Part shown: positions 31,630-40,446 of the stretch, in pieces
Position numbering within the stretch: the stretch's first letter is position 1
Layout of the letters: the number at the start of each line of letters is the position of its first letter
Assembly: GCA_020348985.1 (NCBI GenBank)
Contig: CP070761.1
Coordinates: 497,850 to 561,849, forward strand
From: Candidatus Thorarchaeota archaeon
GTDB taxonomy: Archaea > Asgardarchaeota > Thorarchaeia > Thorarchaeales > Thorarchaeaceae
Direction of reading: 5' to 3'
DNA length: 64,000 bases
Program-made: the position numbers and the translations under genes
The notes under the pieces: model-generated
Databases searched by the model: none
What the model saw: only the letters and a program-made list of their open reading frames with translations
What the model was told of the DNA's origin: nothing

Positions 31630-32580
31630 CTACCACCACTCGTCCCTTCTTACCGAAGCCCGAGATGCTAGGTCACGATAAAGGACTGTTATGAAGATGT
31701 AGGAGAGCGAACCTACAAGTAATGTTGATAGAAAGGCAGGAATTAGAAGCATCCAGTCTCCATAGGTGAGATACATCGTGTAGAAGATCCCTGAGAGGAG
31801 GAATCCAATGATTCCGACCAAGAAGCCAACGAGAATGTAGCCTCCAAAGATATGTAGGAAATTCCCACTACTCAGTTCATATGCTCTTCTAAACGAGCCT
31901 AGGATCGAGACATCCTCAGCAATGACGACCGCAAGCAAGGGAGCAAACACAATTTGGATAAGAATGATGCCAATCAAGCCACCGAAAATGAGAGGCATCG
32001 CCGTTATGAATTCGCTTGGGACATCGAAAGGATTGTTGGGATCGTATTGTGCTAAACCCCTTGCTAGGAATATGTTACCGGGAGCAAGAACAGCAGAAGC
32101 TAATCCGCCAGTGATAAGCTGTACAGAGATTAGAGTCACAGCCTTGCCAAACGAGAATGAGACTGAACCAGATACATCTCCAGCCCTAGGGGTGCCGTAG
32201 TCATCCAAAGAGAACTTGACTATGGCTCCCGCTGCCAATGAAAGGAATATCAAACCGCCGAAGTTTAGAAAGAAAGAGACCATCCAATACTGATAGTTCA
32301 ATTCTCCTTCCGATCCGATTGCCCCAATCAGTACTCCAATCGGGTTGGCTCCGACGGATGACGCAATAGCTAGCCCAAATGTACCATAGAGAGCAATGAG
32401 AATGAGTGTCTGAATAACAAGATAGACGACATAAAGCCCTCCCATTAGGAGCGTATACTGGACTATCTTTCTAGACCACAGACCAAGTGTTCTTGAAACG
32501 AGTCCAGTAGCGTTTACTGTGAAATCAGCATCCAAAGAATCTGAAGGTTGAGGTCCCAGACCCGGCCCAATCTCTACCAC
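31630..32580 (-). CDS. multi-pass membrane protein of unknown function
   Basis: The protein has 316 residues and starts at a GTG preceded by AAGGTGATT. About six membrane helices are grouped around Gly-rich loops. The pattern (FVPLLAVVIAEDVSILGSFRRAYEL-like segment before the last helices) resembles the membrane domain found in glycerophosphodiester phosphodiesterase-associated proteins and DUF7544-type archaeal proteins. No catalytic motif was recognised. It is convergent with the methyltransferase gene and probably monocistronic. Confidence 0.65.
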   Translation of the reverse strand: MVEIGPGLGPQPSDSLDADFTVNATGLVSRTLGLWSRKIVQYTLLMGGLYVVYLVIQTLILIALYGTFGLAIASSVGANPIGVLIGAIGSEGELNYQYWMVSFFLNFGGLIFLSLAAGAIVKFSLDDYGTPRAGDVSGSVSFSFGKAVTLISVQLITGGLASAVLAPGNIFLARGLAQYDPNNPFDVPSEFITAMPLIFGGLIGIILIQIVFAPLLAVVIAEDVSILGSFRRAYELSSGNFLHIFGGYILVGFLVGIIGFLLSGIFYTMYLTYGDWMLLIPAFLSTLLVGSLSYIFITVLYRDLASRASVRRDEWW

Positions 32581-32719
32581 GAAATCACCTTGAGCAAGAT
32601 ATACTGTTACAGCTTAATAATTCCAGCTAAACCCTTCGTACAAAGGCTGCAGTGAGGTCTTTCGAGGGGCTCCGAATCTTCTTGTGCCAATGTGCAACTG
32701 ATTCATTGGGTATGGTATC

Positions 32720-33097
32720 GTGAGCTCGAGGGAAGAGATCAAAGCAGCTGCTCTCAGATTTGTCGAATGTATCAATGCCGGAGACTCGAAACGACTGGTT
32801 GAGCTGCAGACTGAAGACTTCACTTTCACTGACATGGCAGGAGATACTTTCGTTGGTCGAGATGGATGGGAAGGATACTTCGAGCCATACCCGGACTACA
32901 AGATACATCCACAGAAGATCTTGGTAAGCGGGAACAGCGTTGCAATAGTCGGAAAGACAACTGGCTCGCATGTTGAGCCAAGAGTAGAAGTCCTCTAAAC
33001 AATTCTATGGATAGCTGAAATCAGTGAAGGACTTGTTGCAAAGTGGCACATCTTTGGGGATGTTGAAGAGACCAGGGCGTATTTGGAGTCGCTTTGA
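32720..33097 (+). pseudogene. SnoaL/NTF2-like gene interrupted by in-frame TAA
   Basis: A GTG-initiated frame of 92 codons (REEIKAAALRFVECINAGD, then LQTEDFTFTDMAGD) stops at TAA 32996-32998. The same frame then continues for 32 codons with TILWIAEISEGLVAKWHIFG and EETRAYLESL. This is exactly the C-terminal strand and helix expected of a SnoaL-like cone-fold protein. Together they give about 125 residues, the usual family length. One substitution in a sense codon explains the stop. It is most likely a recent pseudogene or a sequencing error. TAA recoding would be unusual. Confidence 0.75.
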
Positions 33098-33169
33098 CAA
33101 CTCGATTGGTAGACTGAACAAACCAAAACTCAACATTGCTTTGTTGCGCCAACTTATATGCAGTCATAG

Positions 33170-34111
33170 ATGAGCAGTAGGGCGTGCGTTGTTTCACCGG
33201 CATTTACGTCGTATAATGCTAAAGGCGAGGAGATCACATTGGAAGTTGAGAGCTACAGTGCTTGGAATCCAGAAGTACCTAGGAAGTTCAAAGTTGATGA
33301 AAGACTGAAAGAGGCATTTTCGAGAACAGATTCAGCCATAGGCCACCTGCGCGAAATCAGGCCACAACTAGCCTCCAAGTATATTGAAGCCGTAGAAAAC
33401 AGACTACGAAGTGCAATTGAGTGCTACACAATAGATGCAAAATCCTTGGACATCGAGGACATGGTGAAGAAGCTAGAACACCTCAAGAAACAACCCGAAT
33501 TGAGCGAAATCTTGTTTCATTTTGTCTGTGATAAACTCGAACTGGATGAACACGCAATCTCAAATGACGAGATTGAGGTATCGTCATTCAACCACTGCAT
33601 GGCACATGAAAGGCTCAACTACTATCTAGGTAAGTCTCTTGCTGATCTTCTGGGTGATGAGTCGGCTATTCCTATCTGGAAGAAGATGGTTGGCCTTAGA
33701 ATAAGAGACGCAAGAGCAGGTTTCGAAGCTAGAATCAAGGAGATGGAACAGAAGGGAGAGAAGTATCCTAATGCTCGAGAAGGGATTGCGCAAGCAATTG
33801 AAACGTGGTCCGAAATCGGTCTGGGAGACTTCACCATTTCCGTCATCGATGACCACAAGGTCCTATGTAGATTCGACAAGTGCGTGACACACGAAGTCTT
33901 GAAGGGGCTTGATGACCCCGACTGGGCCTACTTGACATCCTGTTATCTAGGCGACGCGCCAGAGTATAATTCGTACAGACCTAGACATCTTAGAAGAACC
34001 CAGACCCTACATCACGGAGATTTCTGTGATGAACTGTATTGGGACACCGAGTTCTATACTGATCCCGAACAACCGTCATTGGAGTACACCAGGAAGCTAG
34101 GAAAGGATTGA
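33170..34111 (+). CDS. ATC-hydrolase-like protein, copy 1
   Basis: The protein has 313 residues. The N-terminal 130 residues are mainly helical and unrecognised. The C-terminal part matches the pattern of the L-2-amino-thiazoline-4-carboxylic acid hydrolase family (Pfam ATC_hydrolase). It has a Cys/His-containing strand (RFDKCVTHEVLKGLDD), YLTSCYLGDAPEYNSYRPR and then RRTQTLHHGDFCDELYWD, corresponding to the family's F-x-RT-x-T-x2-G-x3-CDF ending. The real substrate in archaea is unknown. The next gene is a paralogue 17 bases downstream. The ATG start has no Shine-Dalgarno, and a TATATG sits close upstream. Confidence 0.55.
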   Translation: MSSRACVVSPAFTSYNAKGEEITLEVESYSAWNPEVPRKFKVDERLKEAFSRTDSAIGHLREIRPQLASKYIEAVENRLRSAIECYTIDAKSLDIEDMVKKLEHLKKQPELSEILFHFVCDKLELDEHAISNDEIEVSSFNHCMAHERLNYYLGKSLADLLGDESAIPIWKKMVGLRIRDARAGFEARIKEMEQKGEKYPNAREGIAQAIETWSEIGLGDFTISVIDDHKVLCRFDKCVTHEVLKGLDDPDWAYLTSCYLGDAPEYNSYRPRHLRRTQTLHHGDFCDELYWDTEFYTDPEQPSLEYTRKLGKD

Positions 34112-34128
34112 GAAAGGAGCTAAAGTGA

Positions 34129-34995
34129 ATGGAATTCGAGAAAAGTGGTTCTCGTGACCCGAACGCACTGGAACATGAACAGAGTATACAGCCTTTGGAT
34201 TCTGTCAAACGGTCACCGTGGAAGAGACTGAACTATCTCCTCAATGTGGTGAAGGAACTGCAACCAGAAGCAGTTGATGCTTTCGCTCGGAATCTAGAAC
34301 TAAGGTATGGAAGCCTCGTAGAGTCACCGACTGTCGAGGACTCCCAGATTGGTCTGGAGGACCTCATTCCGGAGATGACTCTGCTGTTGAAGTACCCCGT
34401 ATTGGCGCTCAATAACCTGAACTACTTCCTCCAACTCCTGGAATTACCTGAAGGCACAGATTGGACGAATGATAAACTGGAAGTGCCAATTAGAATATTC
34501 AACCGTGCGTTCTTGGTCCCCAAGTACAACAATGTTCAGGTGCTTACTGAGACAATTGGGAGAGAAGATGGAATAAGAGTCTACAAGGAGTACGTTACTC
34601 GATTCGTAGATGACTGGGTCTCTAGTGAGCCGGAAAGACACTCCACTCTCGAAGAAATGAGACAAGACTGGCTCAAGGATGATGAAGATAACCCAGGCTT
34701 GGTCCGTCAGGTGGGTACAGTTGAGGATGGCAAAGTCGTCGTCAGGAAGGACAACTGTCTTTGGGCAGATTCCCTTGTTGATCTCCCGGATACCGAACTG
34801 AAGTACCTCGTCTGCTGTTATGGCGATTTCACAAGCATCAGGGTATACAACAGGAGCTTCGCATTGACAATGGAGCAAACCGTTGCAGCCGGAGACCACT
34901 ACTGCGATGTAGTTGTCCATGACACTAGAATAGACAACGACTTGAAACACCCATCGAAGGATTTCTTTGACTCAATTGGCCCGTTGGACGAGTGA
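34129..34995 (+). CDS. ATC-hydrolase-like protein, copy 2
   Basis: The protein has 288 residues. AAGGAGCTAAAGTGA gives a good ribosome site for the ATG. It shares a plan with the previous gene: a helical N-terminal half, then VVRKDNCLWADSLVDLPD, YLVCCYGDFTSIRVYNR and LTMEQTVAAGDHYCDVVVHD. Similarity to copy 1 is limited but colinear. The motif Cys are kept. Copies 1 and 2 may form a heteromer or act on related substrates (inference). The LRR gene follows 77 bases downstream. Confidence 0.55.
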   Translation: MEFEKSGSRDPNALEHEQSIQPLDSVKRSPWKRLNYLLNVVKELQPEAVDAFARNLELRYGSLVESPTVEDSQIGLEDLIPEMTLLLKYPVLALNNLNYFLQLLELPEGTDWTNDKLEVPIRIFNRAFLVPKYNNVQVLTETIGREDGIRVYKEYVTRFVDDWVSSEPERHSTLEEMRQDWLKDDEDNPGLVRQVGTVEDGKVVVRKDNCLWADSLVDLPDTELKYLVCCYGDFTSIRVYNRSFALTMEQTVAAGDHYCDVVVHDTRIDNDLKHPSKDFFDSIGPLDE

Positions 34996-35072
34996 TAAGA
35001 AAGCTTCTTCCTCTGACCATCGCGCTTATGTTTCGCCGGTTCTCTCTGATAGCAAAGGTTGGCGTTCCGTAG

Positions 35073-36080
35073 ATGATTGACTTGGAGTACGCCACATCAG
35101 ATGGGTTTGACATCATTCAGATTGGCAAAGACTGCTCAGCAGTCAATCTTAGTGGCATTGACATCCGGTCAATTGACTTGACACCACTCACAGATTGCTC
35201 TGAGTTGCATGCTCTGAATCTGTCGGATAATGAACTGAGAGAGCTAGATTTGGGCCCTCTTCATTCCTGCCGCAAACTGGTGGAAATCAATCTATCACGG
35301 AATAACCTGAAATCGATCGATCTCTCCGCCTTGGCATTCTCAACTATCCGTAGAGCCATGATTGACCAGAAACACGGGCGGCCAATTCTCTTGTTTGAAC
35401 CTATCTTTAGAGAGGTCGAATTCAAGGGATGGAAGCTTGGTGAACTCGTGGATCTAGCTCAAGATTCTCGAGAAGCTCCACATGCCGACTGGGCAAAGAC
35501 TGTAAAGGCACTAGAGGAGAGAGTTCGGTGGACTCCGGATTCTTCTTGGTTCGCAGTGCAGAGAGGACTGCTCCGGTATCTCAGCATGATCGAAATCGGA
35601 GGGGTTGACGGAGACCCTAGATTGATACTGGAAGACGTCTCTGCCGAACATGGGGAAGAGATTCTTACTCGAATCTACGAGAAGACAGTCAGTCTCTTGT
35701 CAGCTCAGCTCAGGCGAGGTGGACCAACCGTGTTCTTGGATGTTGAGGTCATGAAGAGAACGAGTGCCGCATGCTTGGTGCCTGAGATTCTTGAGAGTCG
35801 AGAGAAGGAAATGGAAGACTTGATTGTTCCAATAAGGAAAGATAGAGCCTATCTTGACGAGGTTGTCATTACACACTACGGATTTGAGGTCGTGATGGGA
35901 CTAGGGCTCGAAATGAGAGTCGGAAAGAGAGGTCTCAAACGACTGAAGAAGAGCTTCGAAGAGGTAGGGTACATTTTCAATACTGAAGAAGTCCAGACAG
36001 TCCCCAAACCAGATTTGACAAGGGCTTCTTTCAGTCTTAGGAACTACATTCAACGAGTGATTGCGGCCAAGAAGGGCTGA
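35073..36080 (+). CDS. leucine-rich-repeat protein with unknown C-terminal domain
   Basis: The protein has 335 residues. Residues about 20-95 contain three leucine-rich repeats (NLSGIDIRSIDLTPL, ALNLSDNELRELDLGPL, EINLSRNNLKSIDLSAL). Residues 110-335 form a helical region of unknown family (ADWAKTVKALEERVRWTPDS, LRRGGPTVFLDVEVMKRTS). It has no signal peptide and is cytoplasmic. Short LRR arrays mediate protein binding. It may be cotranscribed with the ATC-hydrolase-like pair. Its stop touches the convergent trmO stop with no gap. Confidence 0.7.
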   Translation: MIDLEYATSDGFDIIQIGKDCSAVNLSGIDIRSIDLTPLTDCSELHALNLSDNELRELDLGPLHSCRKLVEINLSRNNLKSIDLSALAFSTIRRAMIDQKHGRPILLFEPIFREVEFKGWKLGELVDLAQDSREAPHADWAKTVKALEERVRWTPDSSWFAVQRGLLRYLSMIEIGGVDGDPRLILEDVSAEHGEEILTRIYEKTVSLLSAQLRRGGPTVFLDVEVMKRTSAACLVPEILESREKEMEDLIVPIRKDRAYLDEVVITHYGFEVVMGLGLEMRVGKRGLKRLKKSFEEVGYIFNTEEVQTVPKPDLTRASFSLRNYIQRVIAAKKG

Positions 36081-36521
36081 CTAGGTTTTCGTGTACCTAG
36101 GAACATTGCTGCGGAACCATTCAGGCACTATTGCATTGTCAACTCTGTCTGAAGTAGGCATGTACGGTTTGATGTCAACAATTGGAGTGCCATCAAAGGC
36201 GTCAATCTGATCAATTCTGATTTCTCTCGTTTTGTCATTCAGACTTTCAATTCCCACAATCGAATGTCCAATAGGTGTCGGCCTGGCCGGACTCCTGCTA
36301 GCGAAAACGCCGGAGAGCTCGGCTGACTCTTGAGGTGGATAGTCTCTGAGGTTAGACCGGTCCTCAGGATTGTCGCGCTCAGTAATCCACCACAACACAA
36401 TGATATGAGAGAACTTGTCCAACTGAAGAACGCCATCCCAAAATTCCGGCTTGATCACCAATACTGGTTTGCGGTCATCAGGCTTCTCTACTTGACCAAT
36501 AACCGACGCTAACAAGTCCAT
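36081..36521 (-). CDS. trmO: TrmO-family tRNA (t6A37) methyltransferase
   Basis: The protein has 146 residues of the UPF0066/TsaA (YaeB) family. Hallmarks are GVFASRSPARPTPIGHSIV and AFDGTPIVDIKPYMPTSD. Enzymes of this family use SAM to N6-methylate t6A at position 37 of certain tRNAs decoding ACN and others. The protein covers the conserved beta-barrel domain and is shorter than bacterial TrmO, which has a C-terminal extension. The ATG start is clear. No partner gene is adjacent. Confidence 0.88.
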   Translation of the reverse strand: MDLLASVIGQVEKPDDRKPVLVIKPEFWDGVLQLDKFSHIIVLWWITERDNPEDRSNLRDYPPQESAELSGVFASRSPARPTPIGHSIVGIESLNDKTREIRIDQIDAFDGTPIVDIKPYMPTSDRVDNAIVPEWFRSNVPRYTKT

Positions 36522-36572
36522 GATTGTTTTTCTCCATTCATAGCCTATTCAACATAATCTCTATTGATACAC

Positions 36573-37103
36573 TCAATCTCTCTTCCGCATCTCTCTTCTC
36601 ATTGCTAGGAAGGCCGTGGGAATAAGAATTACTATGCCAATACCAATGGCCCAAAGGGCAATCATGCCTTCTGAAGGAGGAGGAGGCGTTGTAGGAGAAG
36701 TTGTTCCGGCGGGTGTTGTTAACGGGTTGTCATCGACAACTAAAATGCTGCCCCCTGTCCGACTCCAAGTTCCATTGTTGCTGGCCATATAGATTTCGAA
36801 AAAGTGGATGCCTACTTCAGTTGCAGTCCACAAGTAGATGTATGTGTCACCAATTACCAACATTGTGTGGTTGTCGTCTTCTATTTCAAAGTAGACAATG
36901 AAGATTCCAGTCGGATGAGTTACATTTAGCGAGATTTCTGCGACTTCGCCCGTGATGACTGGGTACGGATCAACAACTGGTATAGTCCATTCTGGATTGC
37001 TGCTCTGCGTAGCTGCTACGTGATGCGAACTGAGCAGAATCGACGACGTGAATATGCAAGAAAGGACAAGTGCGAAGGCTATCTGCAAATGACCGATCTT
37101 CAT
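36573..37103 (-). CDS. secreted, membrane-anchored Ig-like protein
   Basis: The protein has 176 residues. A signal peptide (IAFALVLSCIFTSSILL) is followed by one beta-sandwich domain of about 90 residues (EWTIPVVDPYPVITGEVAEI, VYFEIEDDNH, TATEVGIHFFEIY). A Thr/Pro stalk (TTPAGTTSPTTPPPP), one helix and a basic end (RREMRKRD) complete it. It is probably an adhesion or sensor ectodomain. Function unknown. Confidence 0.7.
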   Translation of the reverse strand: MKIGHLQIAFALVLSCIFTSSILLSSHHVAATQSSNPEWTIPVVDPYPVITGEVAEISLNVTHPTGIFIVYFEIEDDNHTMLVIGDTYIYLWTATEVGIHFFEIYMASNNGTWSRTGGSILVVDDNPLTTPAGTTSPTTPPPPSEGMIALWAIGIGIVILIPTAFLAMRREMRKRD

Positions 37104-37226
37104 TGGTTGTGCATCACCACAGTGAATTACTCCAAGATTGCGTCATCGTTCGCTGTCCAGTTGAAGAATCTTATCGTATATGCCCGGTTCTGAGTCTACG
37201 AGTTCACTTGCTGGTTTCTGACTCTT

Positions 37227-38951
37227 CTAGCCTCCAGCAAACATTATCAATCTCATTAGACTGTCTCTGAGATCATCTTCAGTGACGAAACCTGTTAGCT
37301 CATCCGCACCCATTTGTATCGTTGGCAATGCGGGCAAATCGTCTTCTGAAATCTCGGCTTCTGGGTCATCAATATTCACCAGGTCGATGACGGACCGAGG
37401 AATACCTAGCTCATCAAGAACAGACAGAAGACTATCAAGGACAGGAGTGCAGAAGACGCAGTGGTCCGACTTGTAAAAGACTATCGAAGGAATGTCGAGT
37501 GCCTCCTTCCACGCTGGAAGGATAATGACAAACTTGCTTCCTTCCTGTGGCTTACCAGCAATTCGGTCCTCAACCCAGATTCTTCCATCGAGATCAGACA
37601 CAAAGTGATCGACAACCGCCAATCCCAATCCCCGACCTGCTGCCCGTCTTCCAGTCCAATCGAAAATCAACTCCTTCTGGTCGTCAGATATTCCAGGACC
37701 CCTATCTGAGATCTCGATTCTTATCTTGTCGCCTGACTCTATCGGCTCTGCATTTACGTCGATTTCCACTTCATTGCCTTCGACATAGGACATTGAGTTG
37801 TGGATTATGTTGAAGAAGATATTCCACAGGAAGGCGTGCCCAGCCACTTCGAATGCGTCATCAGCCACATTGCTCTCTGCTTTGAGTGTCTTCCATTCGA
37901 AATCTCTGTCGGCTTCTCTAATCGCCTTCCCAATGTGTGGGTACAAATCGGTCTTACCTCTTGCCGGGGCTTCATGACCTAGACTCATAAGGACCCCCAG
38001 GTTTGCGATCAGCCTGGAGGCCCGTCTTAGATTCCAGGAGGTCTCTTGCATCAATGATGCCTCCCGTTCCGCCATCTTCAGAGAGGTCTTGAGGTCCTCA
38101 AGTGACAGCAGCGTGTTCTGATAGATCAAGTTCAGGTCACTGGTCATGGCCTCCAGATAGAGATTGGCTCTCTCACTCTCTTCTCTGAGTCTCTGTTCCG
38201 CGGCTCGTCTTCTCGTAACATCAAAGGCCATGAGACCAATCTCTTTTGCTCTCTCGGCACCTATGGCCAAAGCCCTGGACGAAATGCTCACCCAAATCAA
38301 TCGTTCATCGGGACGTTTGAATTCAATCTCTAGACCTGTAACACTTTTGCCCCTCAGGACTTCACTAATGATGTCGGCTCCTGGATCATACTCTGAGTTG
38401 GGATCAGGTAGGAAGTCAGCCAGTGTCTTCCCGAGGATTTCTTCGGCGCCACAACCCATGAGCTCCTCAGTAGCTTGGTTCACTTGTTCTATTTCGCCCG
38501 CACGATTCAATGTGATGTAGGCTATTGGTGACATGTCATACAGAGTGGCGAACCTCTTCTCAAGCTCAGTCACCTGCTCCTCGAGAGCTAGCTGTCTCGA
38601 GATGTCCTTCACCGAAGCCAGCACAGCGGGTTCGTCATAATACACGAACTCAGTCGGATTGATTTCAACGTGTATTGTGTCTCCGTTCTTGGACCGAAGT
38701 CGTGTGTTGAATCTCTCTATGTTCTCGCCGGACGCGATTGCATCGAGCATCGCACGGTCATGTCTCCGAGACAGCGTATCCACTAGGTCTTCAAAGGCCA
38801 TGTCCAGTAGCTCTTTCTCTGAGTAGTTCACCATTTCAGCGAATGCAGTATTTGCCAAAACGATGTCTTCATCCTGTAGCAGGATGACGCCTTCGTGAAC
38901 AACATCAAAGACCTTCTCAAGCCAACTAGAGGCATCTGGTTCGCCGGTCAT
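37227..38951 (-). CDS. PAS-PAS histidine-kinase-like protein lacking the H-box His, fused to a thioredoxin-like CxxC domain
   Basis: The protein is 574 residues from the ATG at 38951 (GAGGT 7 bases upstream). PAS domains lie at about 12-122 and 130-250. The dimerisation helix reads LYLEAMTSDLNLIYQN, where related archaeal kinases have MTHDINN, so the phospho-acceptor His is Ser271. The ATP-binding domain looks intact: NIFFNIIHN (N-box), DRGPGISDDQ (G1) and GRGLGLAVVDHF (G2). Residues about 488-574 form a thioredoxin or glutaredoxin-like fold (IVFYKSDHCVFCTPVLDSLL) with C498-V-F-C501 and a cis-Pro segment LPALPTIQMG. There are no membrane helices. It cannot signal by classic His phosphorylation. 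It may be an ATP-dependent redox sensor, or trans-phosphorylate a partner (inference). No response regulator is nearby. Confidence 0.85.
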   Translation of the reverse strand: MTGEPDASSWLEKVFDVVHEGVILLQDEDIVLANTAFAEMVNYSEKELLDMAFEDLVDTLSRRHDRAMLDAIASGENIERFNTRLRSKNGDTIHVEINPTEFVYYDEPAVLASVKDISRQLALEEQVTELEKRFATLYDMSPIAYITLNRAGEIEQVNQATEELMGCGAEEILGKTLADFLPDPNSEYDPGADIISEVLRGKSVTGLEIEFKRPDERLIWVSISSRALAIGAERAKEIGLMAFDVTRRRAAEQRLREESERANLYLEAMTSDLNLIYQNTLLSLEDLKTSLKMAEREASLMQETSWNLRRASRLIANLGVLMSLGHEAPARGKTDLYPHIGKAIREADRDFEWKTLKAESNVADDAFEVAGHAFLWNIFFNIIHNSMSYVEGNEVEIDVNAEPIESGDKIRIEISDRGPGISDDQKELIFDWTGRRAAGRGLGLAVVDHFVSDLDGRIWVEDRIAGKPQEGSKFVIILPAWKEALDIPSIVFYKSDHCVFCTPVLDSLLSVLDELGIPRSVIDLVNIDDPEAEISEDDLPALPTIQMGADELTGFVTEDDLRDSLMRLIMFAGG

Positions 38952-39050
38952 ATCGGTACCTCGCACTCACTTCAAAGCTGGAAATCGCCAATAACAATCT
39001 TCGCTGTTTCTATATTTGCGCAATTAATGGACCGGAAATAGCCCGATTCA

Positions 39051-40361
39051 TTAGTCGCGAAACCGAGAAGACTTCTTGCCTGAGAGCTTCTGAACAACCC
39101 AGACCAAACACCACTCCATAGAGCCCTTGTATTCCGCCTTCTCCCAAAGCACAAGAATAATTGACCAAACGAGGATGTTGAGCAGTCCGAACAGAATGAT
39201 GTTGACAAGAGTGGCATTCCATTGTGGCCATATTGGCGCAACAATCAGTTGGAGGACTACTGCAACAAGACCCTCCAGCATGTACACTGTCAAAGCCAAC
39301 TTACCAAAGTCCGGAACCATCTGAGCAAGCCTTGACCATCTTTCTCTGGTTGAAGCAGAGCGATAGTCTAGAAGCGCCAGTCCGAGGAAGATGAGAATGA
39401 AGAAGAAACCTAGTTGCAGAAGTTTGCGAGCGAGAAGATTGATGTTGGCGGCCCAAGTGAATGGCTCTTGGCCAGGCAATGCATCGATGTTGCCCATGTA
39501 TATCGCTCCAATCACAAGGGCAATTGCAGCGAAGATTACAGTGTAGCCCAGAACTTTCCGAGGGTTCTCGTTCCTTGCAATCGCGACACCAACCATGGCT
39601 CCAAAACAACCATATGAGAGGTGTGGGAAGATAGGCATCATTCCGTTCACAAGTGGTTCCAAGAAGAATGCCACTAGATAGTTACCTGAGTGGAAGGCGT
39701 TGTTTGAGAACTCACCAATCGCGAATCTTAAGAATGGGGAGACTGCCAGAAAGAAGAGACCCAATGATGCAAGAGTTCCATAGACTATTCGGGGGTATTC
39801 AAGCCCTTTCCACTTGCTAATGGCCCCCATCAAAGTCGACACGAAAATAATCGTCACTCCAATCATGCCAAGAGTTTCCATACCGATGAAAGAGGCAGGG
39901 TTGATTGCGGGGTCTGGTAATCGGCCAAACATGAGATAGTAAGGAAGTATTCCTGTCAGATTGATGAGCGAATCGTCCATCTGTACTAGCGGCATAGAGT
40001 CATCAATGAACCGGAGCAAGAGGACTCTGAAAGCTAGACTGTAGAGAAGCATGAGAATTCCGGTAATCCATCCCCCAGCTACAAGTACCCTTGCTGAAAT
40101 GCGTTTCAATGTAAGACGCTTCTGAATCATGTATGCGTTGACCGCTCCTGAGATGACATAGAATATCCCGGCCATCGTGATGAAGAGATACATAACACCA
40201 ATCTCTGGAGGTATAGCTCCGCCCGTGTAGGAGGAGAAGAAGTAGTCCCAGAGAACACGATGGAAAACAAGAATGCCTATTATTGCACCGCCTCTCAAGA
40301 GGTCGAATGTGTGGATTCTGTCAATCTTGACCTGTTCTTGGGCTTCGGGTGTGTCAGACAC
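39051..40361 (-). CDS. multi-pass membrane protein of the DUF1624/acyltransferase-like type
   Basis: The protein is about 436 residues with roughly ten helices. The GTG at 40361 (preceded by GAGGC) is preferred because the conserved region begins soon after. The longer frame from a TTG at 40430 adds Cys-rich residues unlikely in this family. The N-terminus, RIHTFDLLRGGAIIGILVFHR, matches the R-x-x-x-x-D-x-x-RG-x-A motif of DUF1624/HGSNAT and acyltransferase-3-like proteins, which move acyl groups across or onto membrane-side sugars. The His in VFHRVLWDYFF is the candidate catalytic residue. The substrate is unknown. Confidence 0.75.
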   Translation of the reverse strand: MSDTPEAQEQVKIDRIHTFDLLRGGAIIGILVFHRVLWDYFFSSYTGGAIPPEIGVMYLFITMAGIFYVISGAVNAYMIQKRLTLKRISARVLVAGGWITGILMLLYSLAFRVLLLRFIDDSMPLVQMDDSLINLTGILPYYLMFGRLPDPAINPASFIGMETLGMIGVTIIFVSTLMGAISKWKGLEYPRIVYGTLASLGLFFLAVSPFLRFAIGEFSNNAFHSGNYLVAFFLEPLVNGMMPIFPHLSYGCFGAMVGVAIARNENPRKVLGYTVIFAAIALVIGAIYMGNIDALPGQEPFTWAANINLLARKLLQLGFFFILIFLGLALLDYRSASTRERWSRLAQMVPDFGKLALTVYMLEGLVAVVLQLIVAPIWPQWNATLVNIILFGLLNILVWSIILVLWEKAEYKGSMEWCLVWVVQKLSGKKSSRFRD

Positions 40362-40446
40362 TGTATTCTGCCTCGATTGCCTACATGTAACTAGACCACA
40401 ATAAAAGTGTACATTAGAACTGATTGCCAAAGGGAAAGCTCAACAC

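Noticed and set aside
32996-32998. Recoded stop (pyrrolysine or selenocysteine) in the SnoaL-like gene
   Set aside because: The codon is TAA. Pyrrolysine uses TAG and selenocysteine uses TGA, and no recoding element was seen.
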